DNA from: Phallusia fumigata
Lineage: Eukaryota; Chordata; Ascidiacea; Phlebobranchia; Ascidiidae
Direction of reading: 5' to 3'
Length of the DNA: 55,362 nucleotides
Assembly (NCBI GenBank): GCA_008931825.1
Contig: QXVZ01034393.1
Coordinates: forward strand, 1-55,362
Part shown: in pieces, positions 1 to 12,001 of the stretch
How positions within the stretch are numbered: position 1 is the stretch's first letter
Layout of the letters: each line of letters begins with the position of its first letter
The notes under the pieces: model-generated
Told to the model about the DNA's origin: nothing
Seen by the model: the letters and a program-made list of their open reading frames with translations, nothing else
Database searches by the model: none
Made by a program: the position numbers and the translations under genes

Positions 1-10
1 GGAACCTTAC

Positions 11-3000
11 CTTTTCCGATTTGTTTAAACTTGCCACCAGGTCGGTCCAGGTGCATACATACTCGCAGCTGGGACCGTTACGACAAGCTGGACACACGCA
101 AAGGGCAGGTTTTTTCGTCCAGGCGCTATTTCTTTGACATGCCGTCCTTTGGTAGCCCTGTAGAGAAAAAGCAATTGGAATATTAATTAAAAAAAGTCTT
201 GTAAAAAACCCTAACCTAACTTTTTGATCCGAAATTCGCACCTGTTTAGCATAAATATAAACAGTGATATCACATTAGATACGACGTTTTTCTCCCAGCT
301 CTAGCACTTTACGACCGTCGTAATATTGCTTGCGCCAAACATTACATATTCTTACACATTAAAGATAGACTCACCAACATTGCGAAGTTCTTGTTACATT
401 GAAAGTTGCAGACAGAGCTGAAGAAATTCTGGTGTGTGCAATTCATATCGCCATTTGATGGAGCAAGAATTTTTGGACATGCTGCGAAAGGTACAGCAGT
501 TAGTTCCAATGTTTCTTCGCATAGCGCTAATTGTGACTAAGTGGTCGCAGAACATTTGGTGCTTTGAAACTATGATTATCACTATAGCACCATTTAGCGC
601 TTGACTATATATGCAACCTTTAGTTGGTGTACTCCTATTTTTATCTATCAAACTTTTTCTATATGTCTTCATTTTGCGATTTCAATCAATATATGTCTTC
701 ATTTTTGCAAGTTTTTGCTGTGTTTAATCGTTTACTGTAGGTCTAATCAACGCCAGAAATAATCTAGCAGTCCTGTAGAAGAGAGTTGGGAAATTTTACT
801 ACCATCCGCGGCAAGTTGTTCCGGGATTGCCTTACTTTGTTGGCAGAAAAGTTTTGTATTGTTCCACGCGCTATCATCTTGGCACAGTACGGCATTGTTT
901 CCATCGACAGCGTATCCTTGGTAACAAGCAAGATTGCAGACAGTACCATTGTTGTATGAAGTACCGGTAATAGCCTTCACAGCCGCCGGGTTGCAATCAT
1001 ACTCGCCAGTTCGTGGGTTCGGTAAAGCTGGACACACTGCAACTATAAGTAAACCATACTGTGTCTATTAATCAGACCACTGCGGAACTTTGCACTGCGC
1101 AGTGCCGCTAGGAAAAAATATTTATAATTACGCCAATTCTGAGTCAAAAAACGGGAAATAATCTTAGAAGAGATATTTTGTACCTCATACAGTGTTTTTC
1201 AAAACTGACAATGGCAAACTTGATACCAACGCGTTTCTTTAGTACAAAAAACAACTATTGTGAACGTTAAAGCACCAAACGTTTCTGCTAAAGAAGTAAA
1301 AAATATCCGTCTATTGACAAAAGTTCAATGTGTTTACGACACCATGTCGATTTCAATTCCATGATGAAATTAGCTGCAATATTACTTGGTAAAATTAGTG
1401 ATAAAACATAACTGGATAAAAGTGTGTCTTTTAGGACCCAGTCTTATAAGTTAAACGTCGTTTACCTTTCTCGCAATACGGGACCGGCGTATCCCATTTT
1501 GCAGTACCGCCCGTTACGCGGCAAGTTGACGAACTTTGATCTGTGATGGAATCAGCTGAAGGTTCATACCGAAGCCGGAAGCCCGGTGGACAGGAAAACT
1601 GACACACGGACATTTCGTAAAAACTGTCTGTGCAGTTTGTAGAGCCGCCATTGGCAGGGTCGGGTAACGAAGGGCAAATTCCCACTAAAAACACGCAACG
1701 TTGTTTTGAAGTTTGTGCATTTTCAAATTTGTATTTCATATGTGTTTGTACATTTTGAACAGACAGGTTGCGATTCCGACCAGCTTCCGGAGTTGTCGCA
1801 TGTGATCTGTGAACTTTCGTTTTTGATCCCGTACCCTGTTGTGCAGGATATTTGACAAACCGTCCCCGACGGTACTTGATTGGCGCTAGGATCCACTTTA
1901 GGGAGACAGGAAATGCTTTCGTACGGACTCGAAGTTAGACTCGAACACGGCACTAAAATACACATATTTGTGGCGAAGTGTAAAGCACGTGCCAAGTTTA
2001 AATCAAGGGTGTGCCACCTTTTTCTGTTGGGGCAAATATAATTAACCGGGAAAAACCCCGGGCCGCACCTTCATTTAACGTAGGTCGACTTTTTATTAGC
2101 GTAATTCAAAAACTCTATTGTAAAAAATGTTTAAAAATGTTTCGTTTACAATAAAAAAAATAAATGAAATTCGTAAGTAAAGCATTGTTCACTTTATTAT
2201 CCTAGCCATATTTGCCTGCAGGCCGCAGGTTGCACACTCTTGGTTTTTAAATAACCACCCATACCAGGTAGCTCAAATCAGCTCGGTGTGACTCTATATT
2301 TTAAGGTGGTCTAACTTTGGTATTTGATGATTACACAAAACAAATCGTACGGTTGATTGCACGCAACTAGTTGGTTAGTTTGCTTTGAGCGTACTCATGT
2401 TACACATGACTTTCAGTTGTTGATTAACGGTTCATGTTAACCTTACCGCCTTTAGTAAAATGAAGATATACGAATGGACTAGCTATTCCAATTCCAACAA
2501 TCAGTAAAACGGAAGGAACGATCCGTGAAGCTTTGCACATACCACCAAGGCGTTTGTTGTTCGTCGGCTGGAGAGTCTCGGTTTCTGTTTTAAAAAATAA
2601 TGTGGTTTAGAGCAAATGAAGGCGGTAGCATTTTGTGTGAAGTTACGTACCGCTCTGTTCAGGGATTGTTGGTGGTATCAAAGGTGCACTATCGGAGAAA
2701 GCACTGTCTTGCAGCGCCCCAGTGTAGGAACCGACATTTCTTCCCGACGATGCCAAGCTTGCGTGGCCCGAATCCAATGAAACTGGGGCTTGAGAATCAG
2801 TCAAGTGCTGATTTACAATTCGTTTGGCAAAGGTTTGGTCTTCGCTGCGATCGAAGTTGAAAAAGCGCGGGCTACAAACACGTGTAGTCAGTGAATTACT
2901 AGCTGTTGCCTTGATTTATTACAATAACTGGAACAGTAAACCTGATAATTCTCTATAAAAACAGGAGAAATTCTTTGAAACTCGACTTACGAAAAGTCCC

Positions 3001-5367
3001 CAGTCCGTCGTTCACGGGTGTGTGGGTGCACCTGGCGATTTGTTGCGGTTGGCTCCGAAACTTGCGCGGGCAGGAACCGTTTGGGATTTAAATTCTACGA
3101 AAAGTACAATTTAATGTTTGCGACGAGATTATATATTTCAGCCTCATTTTTACCAATGAAAGCAGCAGACGTGATACCGATCGCTCGATGAAATCTGAGT
3201 TGAATGGAACCGGACGAAGTTGTTCGCATATTTCTACACACAATAAAAAATACGGCTGTGGGTGTGACTTGTTACTTCAAATGTATCATGAATTGACGGA
3301 AAACGTATTTACAACTGGGGTTTCTGCGAAAATGTATGATTTGCGGAACAGACGTTAGGTTGTGTAGCAGCAACAGTGCTTTCCAGTTAGTGTAAAACGT
3401 AAAAGTTGATATCTCCATACAACGCGCCTTAAATGTTTAAAATTATGATCTTACACCGTAATGAACGCAAAAAAACAGCAGTGTAATCTTAAACAAAGCC
3501 ATCGCTTTGTGCGTCAAGTTGTCGCCGACTCAAAAAGGAGTGAACGCTCTCTCTCCTACATCGATATGCTTCACTTGCAATATATAGGTCTTTTAAATTC
3601 GTTGAAGTATAATAATAACACAGTACCGCAGAGCTGTTATGCTTACCACTGAATTCCGGACGGTTCTCAGGCTGCTGTTTCCAAGATTGTATCATGCAAT
3701 GCAAAAGTTCTTTCGGGGAGGTTTTAGGAATGAGTTCCAGATCTGGCCTTTCACCAAGGATAACGTTGTTTAGCCAAATGCTATTTTCCTGCGCATCTGT
3801 AACGATTGCGCCACAGACATCAAAAACACGTTGATCGGTTTGGAAAATCGTGTACTTACATTTATATGGTTGTTGGTTTGTTAGTAATTCCCAAAGAAAT
3901 ATGCCGAAGCTAGAAACAACACAGATAGTTATCCAGCTGCTGGTTTATCAAGTTAACAGCGGTTACCTATACACGTCTGATTTTGTTGTTGGTTTGGTTT
4001 TGGACGAACGTAAATGCTCAGGTGCCAGGTGTGTACATGTGCCACCAATGCCCTTTGTCGGCCCTGTACGTAAAAGAGACTAAATGGGAATAATGGAGTT
4101 AACTCCGCATTCCAGTTACCATACAGTGTGGAAAAGGGCCTTGATACGAACACACACAAAGAGCAAACATTCGCTTTGTGTTTTTGAGTATTGTGTTTTC
4201 ATTCACTAACGCCGGAAGGTAACATAAGGTGCTACTTCACTATGCGTGGGCTGACAGATATCTAAAAGCAAACCGCCAGAAACTATCCTGAGGGAATTTC
4301 CGCGGTCCACGAGGTAACCTTCCCACGCACTACAGGGCCGTGTTTGTTTGCGGTGCCGCGCTCGGCGCCTCAAATTTTAAGTTGTTTGCTCTCTTACTAA
4401 CCTGCCGATTGTTGTGCGATGCGACTGACGGTGTGTAGCACTGAAAGTCCGAAGTCACAAACCTAAACAATATTAGGAGAGGTGACACAGGACTATGTGG
4501 TATTAGGGCCACTCACCGATTGAAGTACTGGGAAGAATTGAACCCAAAGGGACTTATGCCACTTGTGACTCGACCAATAAGAATCATTATCCAATACCGG
4601 TGCTATGATCGCAAGCTGACTTGTTGGCTTACCTTCACATTCAGTCTGTCGTCCAACAAAACGTTCGCCGATTTTAAATCAAGATGCAGAATTTGTTTGG
4701 GTTTGCGGCTGTGCAGATATATCATTGTTTCCGCAACCTATTGCAATAAATTAAACCCCAAAATTGTCGCATACATAATGGGTTTTTGTTTGTTGTTTAC
4801 CTGAACTGCGATTCGATACTTCAGCGGCATGGTGTCTTCCTTGAAAGGGTTATTAAAAAACCTGTTGCACGACCCGTATTTCATGTATTCCATAACCAGA
4901 CAGAAATCCCTCGCTGCAGTGAATCGAACCCCGTGCAATTTGACCACGTGTTCGTGTCGGATTTTCACCAACATTTCTGCCTCGTGTTCCAAGTTTCTCT
5001 TGTCCCTGTAAGAAACCAATCAATATAACGCTGCTGGGCAAACAACTTGAAGTTATGTGGGAAGGCAAAGTGCTTTTGACGCGTACAAAGTAAACCGCAC
5101 GCACCTACATAATTTACAAGCCTACCCGTCTGTGCTGTAGGTAATAAGTTGCTTTTCTGCAACATCCAATTCTTTTCCGTTCTTTTTCCATTTCCTGTGT
5201 ATAACCTGTCCGAAACCTCCATGATCGACGTGGCTCTCCCCAAAGAGCTCGCCATCGCCGAACCGGTATAGTTGTTTAAGTTCCCTTGGTTGTGAGTGAT
5301 GTGCTGAACTGCTAGCTGTTATATTTTGATGTTCGTCATGAAGTTCTGCTGGCACTGAAGCCTCCAT
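11..5367 (-). CDS. RIPK-like kinase / type II membrane / sushi-repeat receptor (3' partial)
   Basis: Exons, 5' to 3' on the minus strand: 5367-5126, 5005-4801, 4737-4633, 4462-4402, 4063-3967, 3909-3860, 3796-3647, 3233-3154, 3094-2991, 2871-2651, 2584-2447, 1952-1752, 1684-1466, 1036-836, 481-375, 157-11. They join in phase into 776 codons and continue past the left edge through a donor at 10-1. Kinase domain is about residues 36-315: partial glycine loop GGFGQV (50-55), VAEK lysine K72, alpha-C Glu about E89, HLDLKSAN (167-174, R of HRD replaced by L), DFG 187-189, APEHL 218-222, KSDVYSFG, and closing RPEFSEICEQLRP. APEHL and KPTTKSDVYSFG resemble RIPK1/3. A Ser/Pro-rich linker follows, then a hydrophobic helix at 460-481 with K449, R450, K456 and R459 on its N-side, predicting N-in. 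Four sushi domains follow, one per exon for the first three, the fourth split over two exons. Kinase identity is firm; the fusion rests on phase and splice signals without transcript support. Confidence 0.8.
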
Positions 5368-5649
5368 CGTATTTAAGCTTCACACATACATATGTTCCAC
5401 TGCAAAAGCCTTGCTTTAATGCGAATTTATCGCTAAACAGCTATAACATCTATATAGCTTGACAAGACGGGAAAACACGTTTATTCTGCAGATCTTCAAA
5501 AGCAATACATGCTTGCTGCTATTGTACTTACCTTCAACGTTTACAAATACAATTAGGCTACTTCTAACCTATCTGCAATTGTTGATGGCGTTTAGTCCAA
5601 GTGCATTTGTTACAATTTCATGTCATCCAAACCAGCAGCAAGTTCAATC

Positions 5650-6145
5650 AACAACACACTACCGTTTGCCTTTTTCTCGTTCGGTCGCGACGCACCTCCT
5701 TCCCGTCAACGGGAGCAGCAATGATTTTTGGTAACGGTCGCTTCTTGAATGATAATTGAAATTTGTTACTTCATTACTAGGTACGGTGGCCCATAAGCAC
5801 AATTCAAAACTTTTGCAGATATTTTTCTACTAGTCTTGTATAAGTATCAACCATAACTAAATAAGGGTCAAGGTAAAAGGAAACATAAAAAGCGTTTTAG
5901 TGTCACGGATGACTACGAGCACAAACACATTCGTTTGTTTACTTTCCTTAAATACGTCACAGATATCTACTCGACGAGTATTGTCGCCAAGTACTAGTTA
6001 ATAGATGCTTCAAGTATTTTTTGCCCAATCACGGCACCTCTAAGCGATTCTTATTTGACACTTTTGACACGCCGTGTAAACTATTGATTCGTCTTTTGCA
6101 CAGTGGCGCGAATTCATTTAAATTATTGGGGGGGACTTTTGATTT
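5650..6145. repeat. Allele copy 1, left of N gap
   Basis: Begins AACAACACACTACCG and ends GGGGGGACTTTTGATTT just before the N at 6146. The same start and end recur in 6147-6800, with scattered substitutions and small indels between. This looks like two haplotypes laid end to end by the assembler; a true tandem duplication is the alternative. Confidence 0.75.
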
Positions 6146-6146
6146 N

Positions 6147-6800
6147 AACAACACACTACCGTTTGCCTTTTTCTCGTCCTGTCGCGACGCACCTCCTTCC
6201 GTCAACGGGAGACAGCAATGATTTTTGGTAACGGTCGCTACTTGAATGATAATTGAAATTTGTTACTTCATTACTAGGTGCGGTGGCCAATAAGTATAAA
6301 ACTTTTTGCAGATATTTTTCTGCTAGTTTTGTATTAGTATCAACCATAACTAAATTAGGGTCAAGGTAAAAGGAAACATAAAAAGCGTTTTAGTGTCACA
6401 GATGACTACGAGCACAAACACATTCGTTTGTTGTCACAAATTAGGTTGACCAGGGGTGGCTGACAAGGCGACCCCGAGGTCTTTCGCCACCCTGCTGCTC
6501 GAAGAACGCGAAAACTAAAAACTGAAACTGACCACAGCGAGATTAACCAAACATATATTGAAGAAAACCGATATTTAATCAAACTTGTTTACTTTTTTTT
6601 TTGAAGATGTCACAGATATCTACTCGACGAGTATTGTTGCCAAGTACTAGTTAAGAGATGCTTCGAGTATTTTTTTGCCCAATCACGGCACCTACAAGCG
6701 ATTCTTATTTGACACTTTTGACACGCCGTGTAAACTATTAATTCGTCTTTTGCACAGTGGCGCAAAATTTATTTAAATTATTGGGGGGGACTTTTGATTT
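6147..6800. repeat. Allele copy 2, right of N gap, with extra insertion
   Basis: Second version of 5650-6145. It differs by substitutions, small indels and one extra block at 6433-6584. The match ends at 6800, after which unique sequence continues towards the ZP gene. Confidence 0.75.
6433..6584. mobile_element. 152-bp insertion present in only one copy, flanked by TTGTT
   Basis: Copy 1 reads CGTTTGTTTACTTT at this point. Copy 2 has 152 extra bases flanked on both sides by TTGTT, as if a short element had inserted and duplicated its 5-bp target. No terminal inverted repeat, poly-A tail or coding frame is evident, so the class is unknown. A deletion in the other copy would look the same. Confidence 0.4.
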
Positions 6801-7756
6801 TTGTGGGTAGTTTTTTTACAGAAATAACGTCATATCGATTAACGGAAAGTTATGATGTCACAATACAGATTTTTATGTCACAAACAATGGGTTACTATTC
6901 GACTGATACGCCTTATAACGCCGTTCAAATTGTTTGCGATACCTTAACTGTTGCAAGAGTGTTATAAAGTGCTATAATGGTGCTTTTGCAAGTAGGTTTT
7001 TAACTGCTGATATTTTCGTTGCGCCACATATTGCTTTCATCTAATCTAATGCATGAAAAGCCCATAGACCCACAAAACCTTTTTGTCGACCTCTGCTAAC
7101 AAACTCGATAAAGAATGTGTCACCTTCTTCGTTGAATGATTCCAGTAACTTTTGGGCGATCACTGTACGGCACATTTCATAAAAATGATTAAATAAATAT
7201 TGACACCAAAATCTTTGCGAAAAAATTTCCGCACTTTGCACACACGTTAGTTTCGACAAGATCTGAAATCGGAACTTATACTTTAAACACCTTAAAAACG
7301 TGTCTGGGTGACCTACAATATCAACTCATACGGGTCATGCCTCGGTAGTTGGAAACCAACCTTTTACTTCACTTTCGTGTGTGAATTACAGCATGTTCCA
7401 ACGAAAGACTGACAGCACATGTTACAATTTTAGTTTTACAATTCACACATTATAGTTTTTTCAAAAATATCGCCAAAAATAGTTGTTTTCAACAATTTAA
7501 TTTGAAGACATTTAAAAAATAAATGATTTGTTAGAGATCCTTTAAGGCAATCATATAAACAGCACTTTTCTTTAAAAGCGTTGATTGCAATTGGTGAAAA
7601 GCGGCGCAGGTATTTTGTAAACGGCGAAACCAGCTCAAGGCCTAATTTACGTCCACGTATAAGTACTTCACGCCAAACGGTCGCACCATTGTTGGGTAAT
7701 TTTTCAGTTGGTTTTGTTGTTCTTTTTGTATTTTGTTTCAATCTTTTTTGTTGGCC

Positions 7757-10422
7757 ATGGAGCTCCATTATTTAAGGTAACTGTATTGTAAGGTAGCTGT
7801 CTTGTGTGGTTTCGTTACACTTTACGAAGATTTAAAAGTTTGTTTTTAATTATTAACTGTCGTTCAGTTTTTTCCTTTTCTTTGCTGCTTGCGGAGTGAT
7901 TCTCGGAGAAGACCAACACACATGTGATCCAGCCTGCGAATCCGATGAAGCTTGTGTAATCAAGTAAGTATTACAACTGCTCCAAATGTTGTTTCTCCGT
8001 TTCGCTAACCGTGCGTTTGTGTCATAGACACGGAGTGGGCTTTTGTCAAGCACACGTGGACGGATTGGTAGACGTGCTCTGCCAAGCCCTAATTTGCATT
8101 AACGGGCCGTGTGAAAAAGTGATGGAAATGAACGAACACGGAGCCTACATTCACCCAATGTTAGTTCTTGTCGCAGTGAAGGTTTTGTACATGCTAAACT
8201 TGATTGTTTTTTAGCTGTGACTGCGACGATGGATACGTGGGCTTGGCATGCGACCTAAAATGTCCATCCTGCAACGACAATTTCCAAGTTTGCTCGGTTT
8301 CGTAAGTTACTTTTTTGCACAAAAGTCGTGAATCCGATGTTATAGTTTTCAACGATTTCGTTTTGTTTACAGCCAAGACAACGAGGCTGTATGTGAAATG
8401 GCGGAGCCCGCGGATTGGTACTGCTTAAAAGACACTTGTTTGAATGGTGGCTCTTGCAACAACCTTACCGATGCAAATGAGAATACCACATTGTGAGTGC
8501 ATGCATGTTTTTATAGGTCTTGCAGCATGTTATGTTCTTGCTGTGCTTTTTCAGGTGCAATTGTGCTGAAAACTACGAAGGAATGATATGCGAATCGTTG
8601 AAAAAAGGAGGCCGACAGTTTGTTCCCGATGTGCTTATAGACGACAGTGTGTGTGAACCCAACCCATGTGGCGGGGATTGCACATGCAAACCCTCGTGTA
8701 AACACGAAATGGGTTATTACTGCGTAAGCGAAGAAGGATATATTGGCAAAAACTGCGACATCGGTGAACTTCAATTTTGTTTTTTATCCTGAAAAATGCT
8801 GTTGTAAAACCTGCACATTTTTAGCGATTCCAAATGTTTTCTGCACCGAGAACTACATTGAAATTGAGGTATCTAATCTCTTCTACGAAGAGTTCGACAA
8901 AGGCATTGGTAACAGCTTTATTTACGTTTCGCCGAACGCGGACGGCACGGAAAGATGCATCGGTCAGTAGCTTATGCAGGGACTTAAACCAAACCAACAA
9001 AAATTCTTGGTAAATTTCTTTTAAATAGCTCACGTTACACCGACCAACACCCTTACCGTCGTGATTCCCCTCCCCTTCACCGACTGCCGGACTAAAATCG
9101 AAACCGACGGCGTTGCAGCTTCAGGGATCTCCTTCATGAACAAACTATGGATCAACCGCAACACAGGAGGCCCCTTCGACATGCCAGTGCCTATCATCAA
9201 TTTCACTTGCATCTACGCGAGAGACTACACGGCAACTACGTCTCTTGTACCACTGTATGTTTTCTTGCAGCATTATAGTCCCTTGACACTTAAGATTATC
9301 AATTTCGCTCACTGCATGTAGGATTCACGAGGATGTCGCCGTAGTCAGCAAGTCGGGTAGTTTTGCAGCGGAATTCTCACTCTGCAAAAAAGAGATTTGC
9401 GACGACACCTGTCCTTCCTACCTGCAAGTTCGCGATGCTGCTATTTACACGATTGGTCAAATGATCCACTTCAACATCAAGATAGTCACCAAACAGGTTC
9501 GGACGATTTGTTAAATAGAAAGAATGAAAACTGAACTGTAACTCTTGCAGAGCGAGGTCCTTCCCGAGGCTCAATTCGTCACAACGTTAGAGAAAATCTT
9601 TCTTTCTTGCAGCTCGGACAGATTTGACAGCAACAGTGTGCTCGCTACTATGGCGACGGCTGGGTATGAATTCTGAAAGCAAAAAAAGTTTAATAAATGT
9701 GAGCCTGTGAGCATCCCGCTTTCAGATGTCCTTTGTCCAATCCGGTTTTCTCTTTCATGATGACATCGGGAATGACGTCAACCCCGCAGTCTGTGTGCGG
9801 TTCGATCCAAGTTCCCCGAAGCACAGCTTGCCAGCAAATTTACATTCATGCGGAAATTCTACTGTGCCTGGCTGGCGACCTACAGGTATCAAAATGTACA
9901 CAATTCCTTTTCATAAAAGTTTCTCAATTCACCCTTACTTTCTTCCAGGTTTGTGCAACCGACAGTGGGAACAACTTCTGCCTCAACTCAGCCCGAAAAC
10001 GACGATCGCTCGAAGACGAAAATGTTGCTTTTGCCATGATCGGACCAATCACCATTATTCCCGGATCCAAAGGACGCAAAATCGAAGATCTATACTTACA
10101 GGGCACCAAGGAAGGCATTGTTACATTCAGAGATGACGTCATTGTGCCAGACCTGACGGGGAAACCGAATCGCGAGGAGTTCCCGATCATGTCAACACCA
10201 GCCAGCAGTGACGTTGCATGTAAGGTTTTGGGTACGGACTTTTTGTAAAAGGAAATTGAATTTATTTTCCGTGTAGATTACTCGCCGGTTGTTCTCATCA
10301 TCGGAATAGCCTCCTTTGCGATTTCGTGCGTCACAATGGTTGCTTTCATCCTCGCCCGTCTTTTCCGCTCTCGCGACGAGCTCTGTCACAAACCGACGGA
10401 CACTATTTCGCCAACAGCATAG
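7757..10422 (+). CDS. ZP-domain type I membrane protein with EGF-like repeats
   Basis: Exons 7757-7776, 7868-7963, 8028-8159, 8215-8301, 8373-8492, 8555-8763, 8825-8962, 9029-9254, 9322-9496, 9551-9663, 9726-9885, 9949-10219 and 10277-10422 join in phase to 630 residues plus stop. Residues 1-20 are a signal peptide split across the first intron, which supports the start. Residues about 25-221 are cysteine-rich with EGF-like CDCDDGYVGLAC and CNCAENYEGMIC modules. A ZP module runs from C228 to about 503 and is followed by a furin-type site RKRR (508-511). A hydrophobic helix lies at about 586-609, with a short basic cytoplasmic tail. ZP proteins polymerise outside the cell after release at such a site. 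In tunicates they occur in egg vitelline coats and other matrices; which applies here cannot be read from sequence. Orthology is unknown. Confidence 0.85.
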
Positions 10423-10453
10423 TTCTGTTATAATATGTTCCGTTTTGCGAACG

Positions 10454-10459
10454 AATAAA
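10454..10459 (+). terminator. Polyadenylation signal AATAAA of ZP gene
   Basis: AATAAA lies 32 bases after the ZP gene stop codon, a plausible cleavage signal giving a very short 3' UTR. Confidence 0.55.
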
Positions 10460-11242
10460 CTCACACCTTTGAATATTAATGTCATAATAGTTAACTACAA
10501 TTTGATACTTAGTTCGTGAAAGCACTACTGTCTATAGTATTTAGATCGGCCAGTCCTCTACAATTGGTAGTAAATGCAAACACTGCGGTGACGAAAAACG
10601 TTCTAAGGACAGAATATCAGAACGGATCTTATAAAGCTGAAGCTTACTGCACATTTTAAGTCAGGGCGACGTAAAAATAACGATTTTGCCATGGCATTTA
10701 AATAGATTAGGTTACAAAAATGTAAAAAATATTCAGTGTTGTTACATGTACGGATTTGTGTGTTAAACACACGGTTGACCCACTAACATGGCTGACGGTC
10801 AGCATTCCGAAAAATGTTTGGCGAACTAGCTATAAGCTTATGATTTCTTTTCTGAAATCGATATTTTTTATACCGCCCTAACAAATGCTGTATTTAGCAC
10901 CCGTGAACGTTTTATGTATTAACGCATTAATTTATGGGTATGTTGTCAAGATATTTTTGGCATCATCATTTCCTGCAAACGGATGCAATAAAAAAAATGT
11001 GAAAAAGCAATAAAACAATAAAAGAAGCTATTCAAGCAACTCACAAGAATACGCGAAGCACGTATTGTAATTAAACCAGCGCACCGAACCCAGTATCAGG
11101 GAGTTAATTGGAGCTTTTCGTTGGCGGGGATTAACCAGTCAACTTTTCGGTGTTTTTGCCAGGAGCGATTATAGAAAAAAAATTATTAAAACTATACAGG
11201 TGTGAAAATGAAAACGTTAACCACTTCGCTTCGGCCTTTTTT

Positions 11243-11266
11243 CACGGGATTCGAACCCGCGACGAT
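11243..11266 (-). repeat. tRNA-like T-arm (box B) fragment
   Basis: On the minus strand the sequence contains GCGGGTTCGAATCCCGT, which matches a tRNA T-arm and RNA polymerase III box B. No matching 5' acceptor strand or D-arm is found about 50 bases upstream, so this is more likely a tRNA-derived SINE remnant than a working tRNA gene. Confidence 0.35.
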
Positions 11267-11621
11267 CCGTTTGTTTGTTCTTTCCTACATAGACGTCACG
11301 AAGAGCATGCACTGACAACCAATCTGCTGACACGAAACGGGTTTACATTGGTTGTACCGACATTCGACTAACACCAACAACATCATTTATTTTGTAATCT
11401 ACGTTGAATATAGATAGCTTCCACAATCGATCTGGAACTAAAAATTAGGATGGTAATGACCAAAATCTGCGTTTTAGGAACGAGATAAATCTGGTAACGA
11501 ATCATTTATCGGCTCAGTGGGTCAATAAACTTTTGCGGGATACGACTCGCCCTTGAGTTAGTAAGTGTTATGGAAACCGCACAAGAACGTCCGAAACTTC
11601 TGTTGTTCGGACGAAGTAGTT

Positions 11622-11699
11622 GGGTACATGCGCTACATGCAGTATATGGGTAAATGAGCTGCATGCGATATATGGGTACATGCTCTGCATGCGGTACAT
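11622..11699. repeat. Three 26-bp tandem units
   Basis: Three head-to-tail units start at 11622, 11648 and 11674. Each begins GGGTA(C/A)ATG and contains ACATGC or GCATGC. The copies differ at several positions, so this is an old minisatellite. Confidence 0.7.
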
Positions 11700-11777
11700 G
11701 CGATTCTAGGGCCCCGTAGAAAGAGTTGCGTTAAAAAGCTGTCCACCTCAAAATGTGGTGTATGTATTTCCTTCTGC

Positions 11778-12001
11778 CAAGGATGCATGGCTGTACGGAA
11801 CTGTACGTTTGTAGGGAAGCCCTTCGCAACGGGGTACGTGGAACGCACAACCCAATGCGTACCGTAAGACCCCGGATGGAAGTGTGGTATGGTGCGCAGC
11901 AAAAATCATCAACGGGTGCGGCACAGAGGTACGTTTAGCCTTAGCACTTTGTAACAAAGTATACACAACTCAATACGTACCGTACCGAACTGTCATCCTT
12001 G
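11778..12001. mobile_element. hAT-like MITE, 224 bp
   Basis: Starts CAAGGATGCATGGCTGTACG and ends CGTACCGAACTGTCATCCTTG less its first base, so the ends are inverted (CAAGGATG). It is flanked by CCTTCTGC (11770-11777) and CCTCCTGC (12002-12009), a 7-of-8 target duplication. There is no coding capacity. The ends resemble those of the element at 34852-34982. Confidence 0.65.

Larger units (their letters stand above)
5368..7756. other. Divergent intergenic region with two unmerged allele copies
   Basis: This 2.4-kb stretch separates the start codons of two divergently transcribed genes, the kinase-sushi gene (minus) and the ZP gene (plus), so it should hold both promoters. I recognise no coding exon in it; the short open frames at 7041-7259 and 7436-7768 have no family motif. 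Much of it is occupied by two versions of one sequence placed either side of a single N at 6146. Confidence 0.6.

Noticed and set aside
3489-3589. Terminal kinase exon ending in TAA at 3489 (acceptor at 3590) or TGA at 3530 (acceptor at 3574)
   Set aside because: Both are in phase with the preceding exon but have weak acceptors and do not supply the final kinase helix. The exon at 3233-3154 gives RPEFSEICEQLRP and leads in phase to the linker. They remain possible alternative ends.
7041-7768. Minus-strand open frames upstream of the ZP gene
   Set aside because: Starts are not ATG or lack splice support, and the composition is not protein-like.
11243-11266. tRNA gene
   Set aside because: Only the T-arm is present. 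No pairing acceptor stem or D-arm is found at the right distance.
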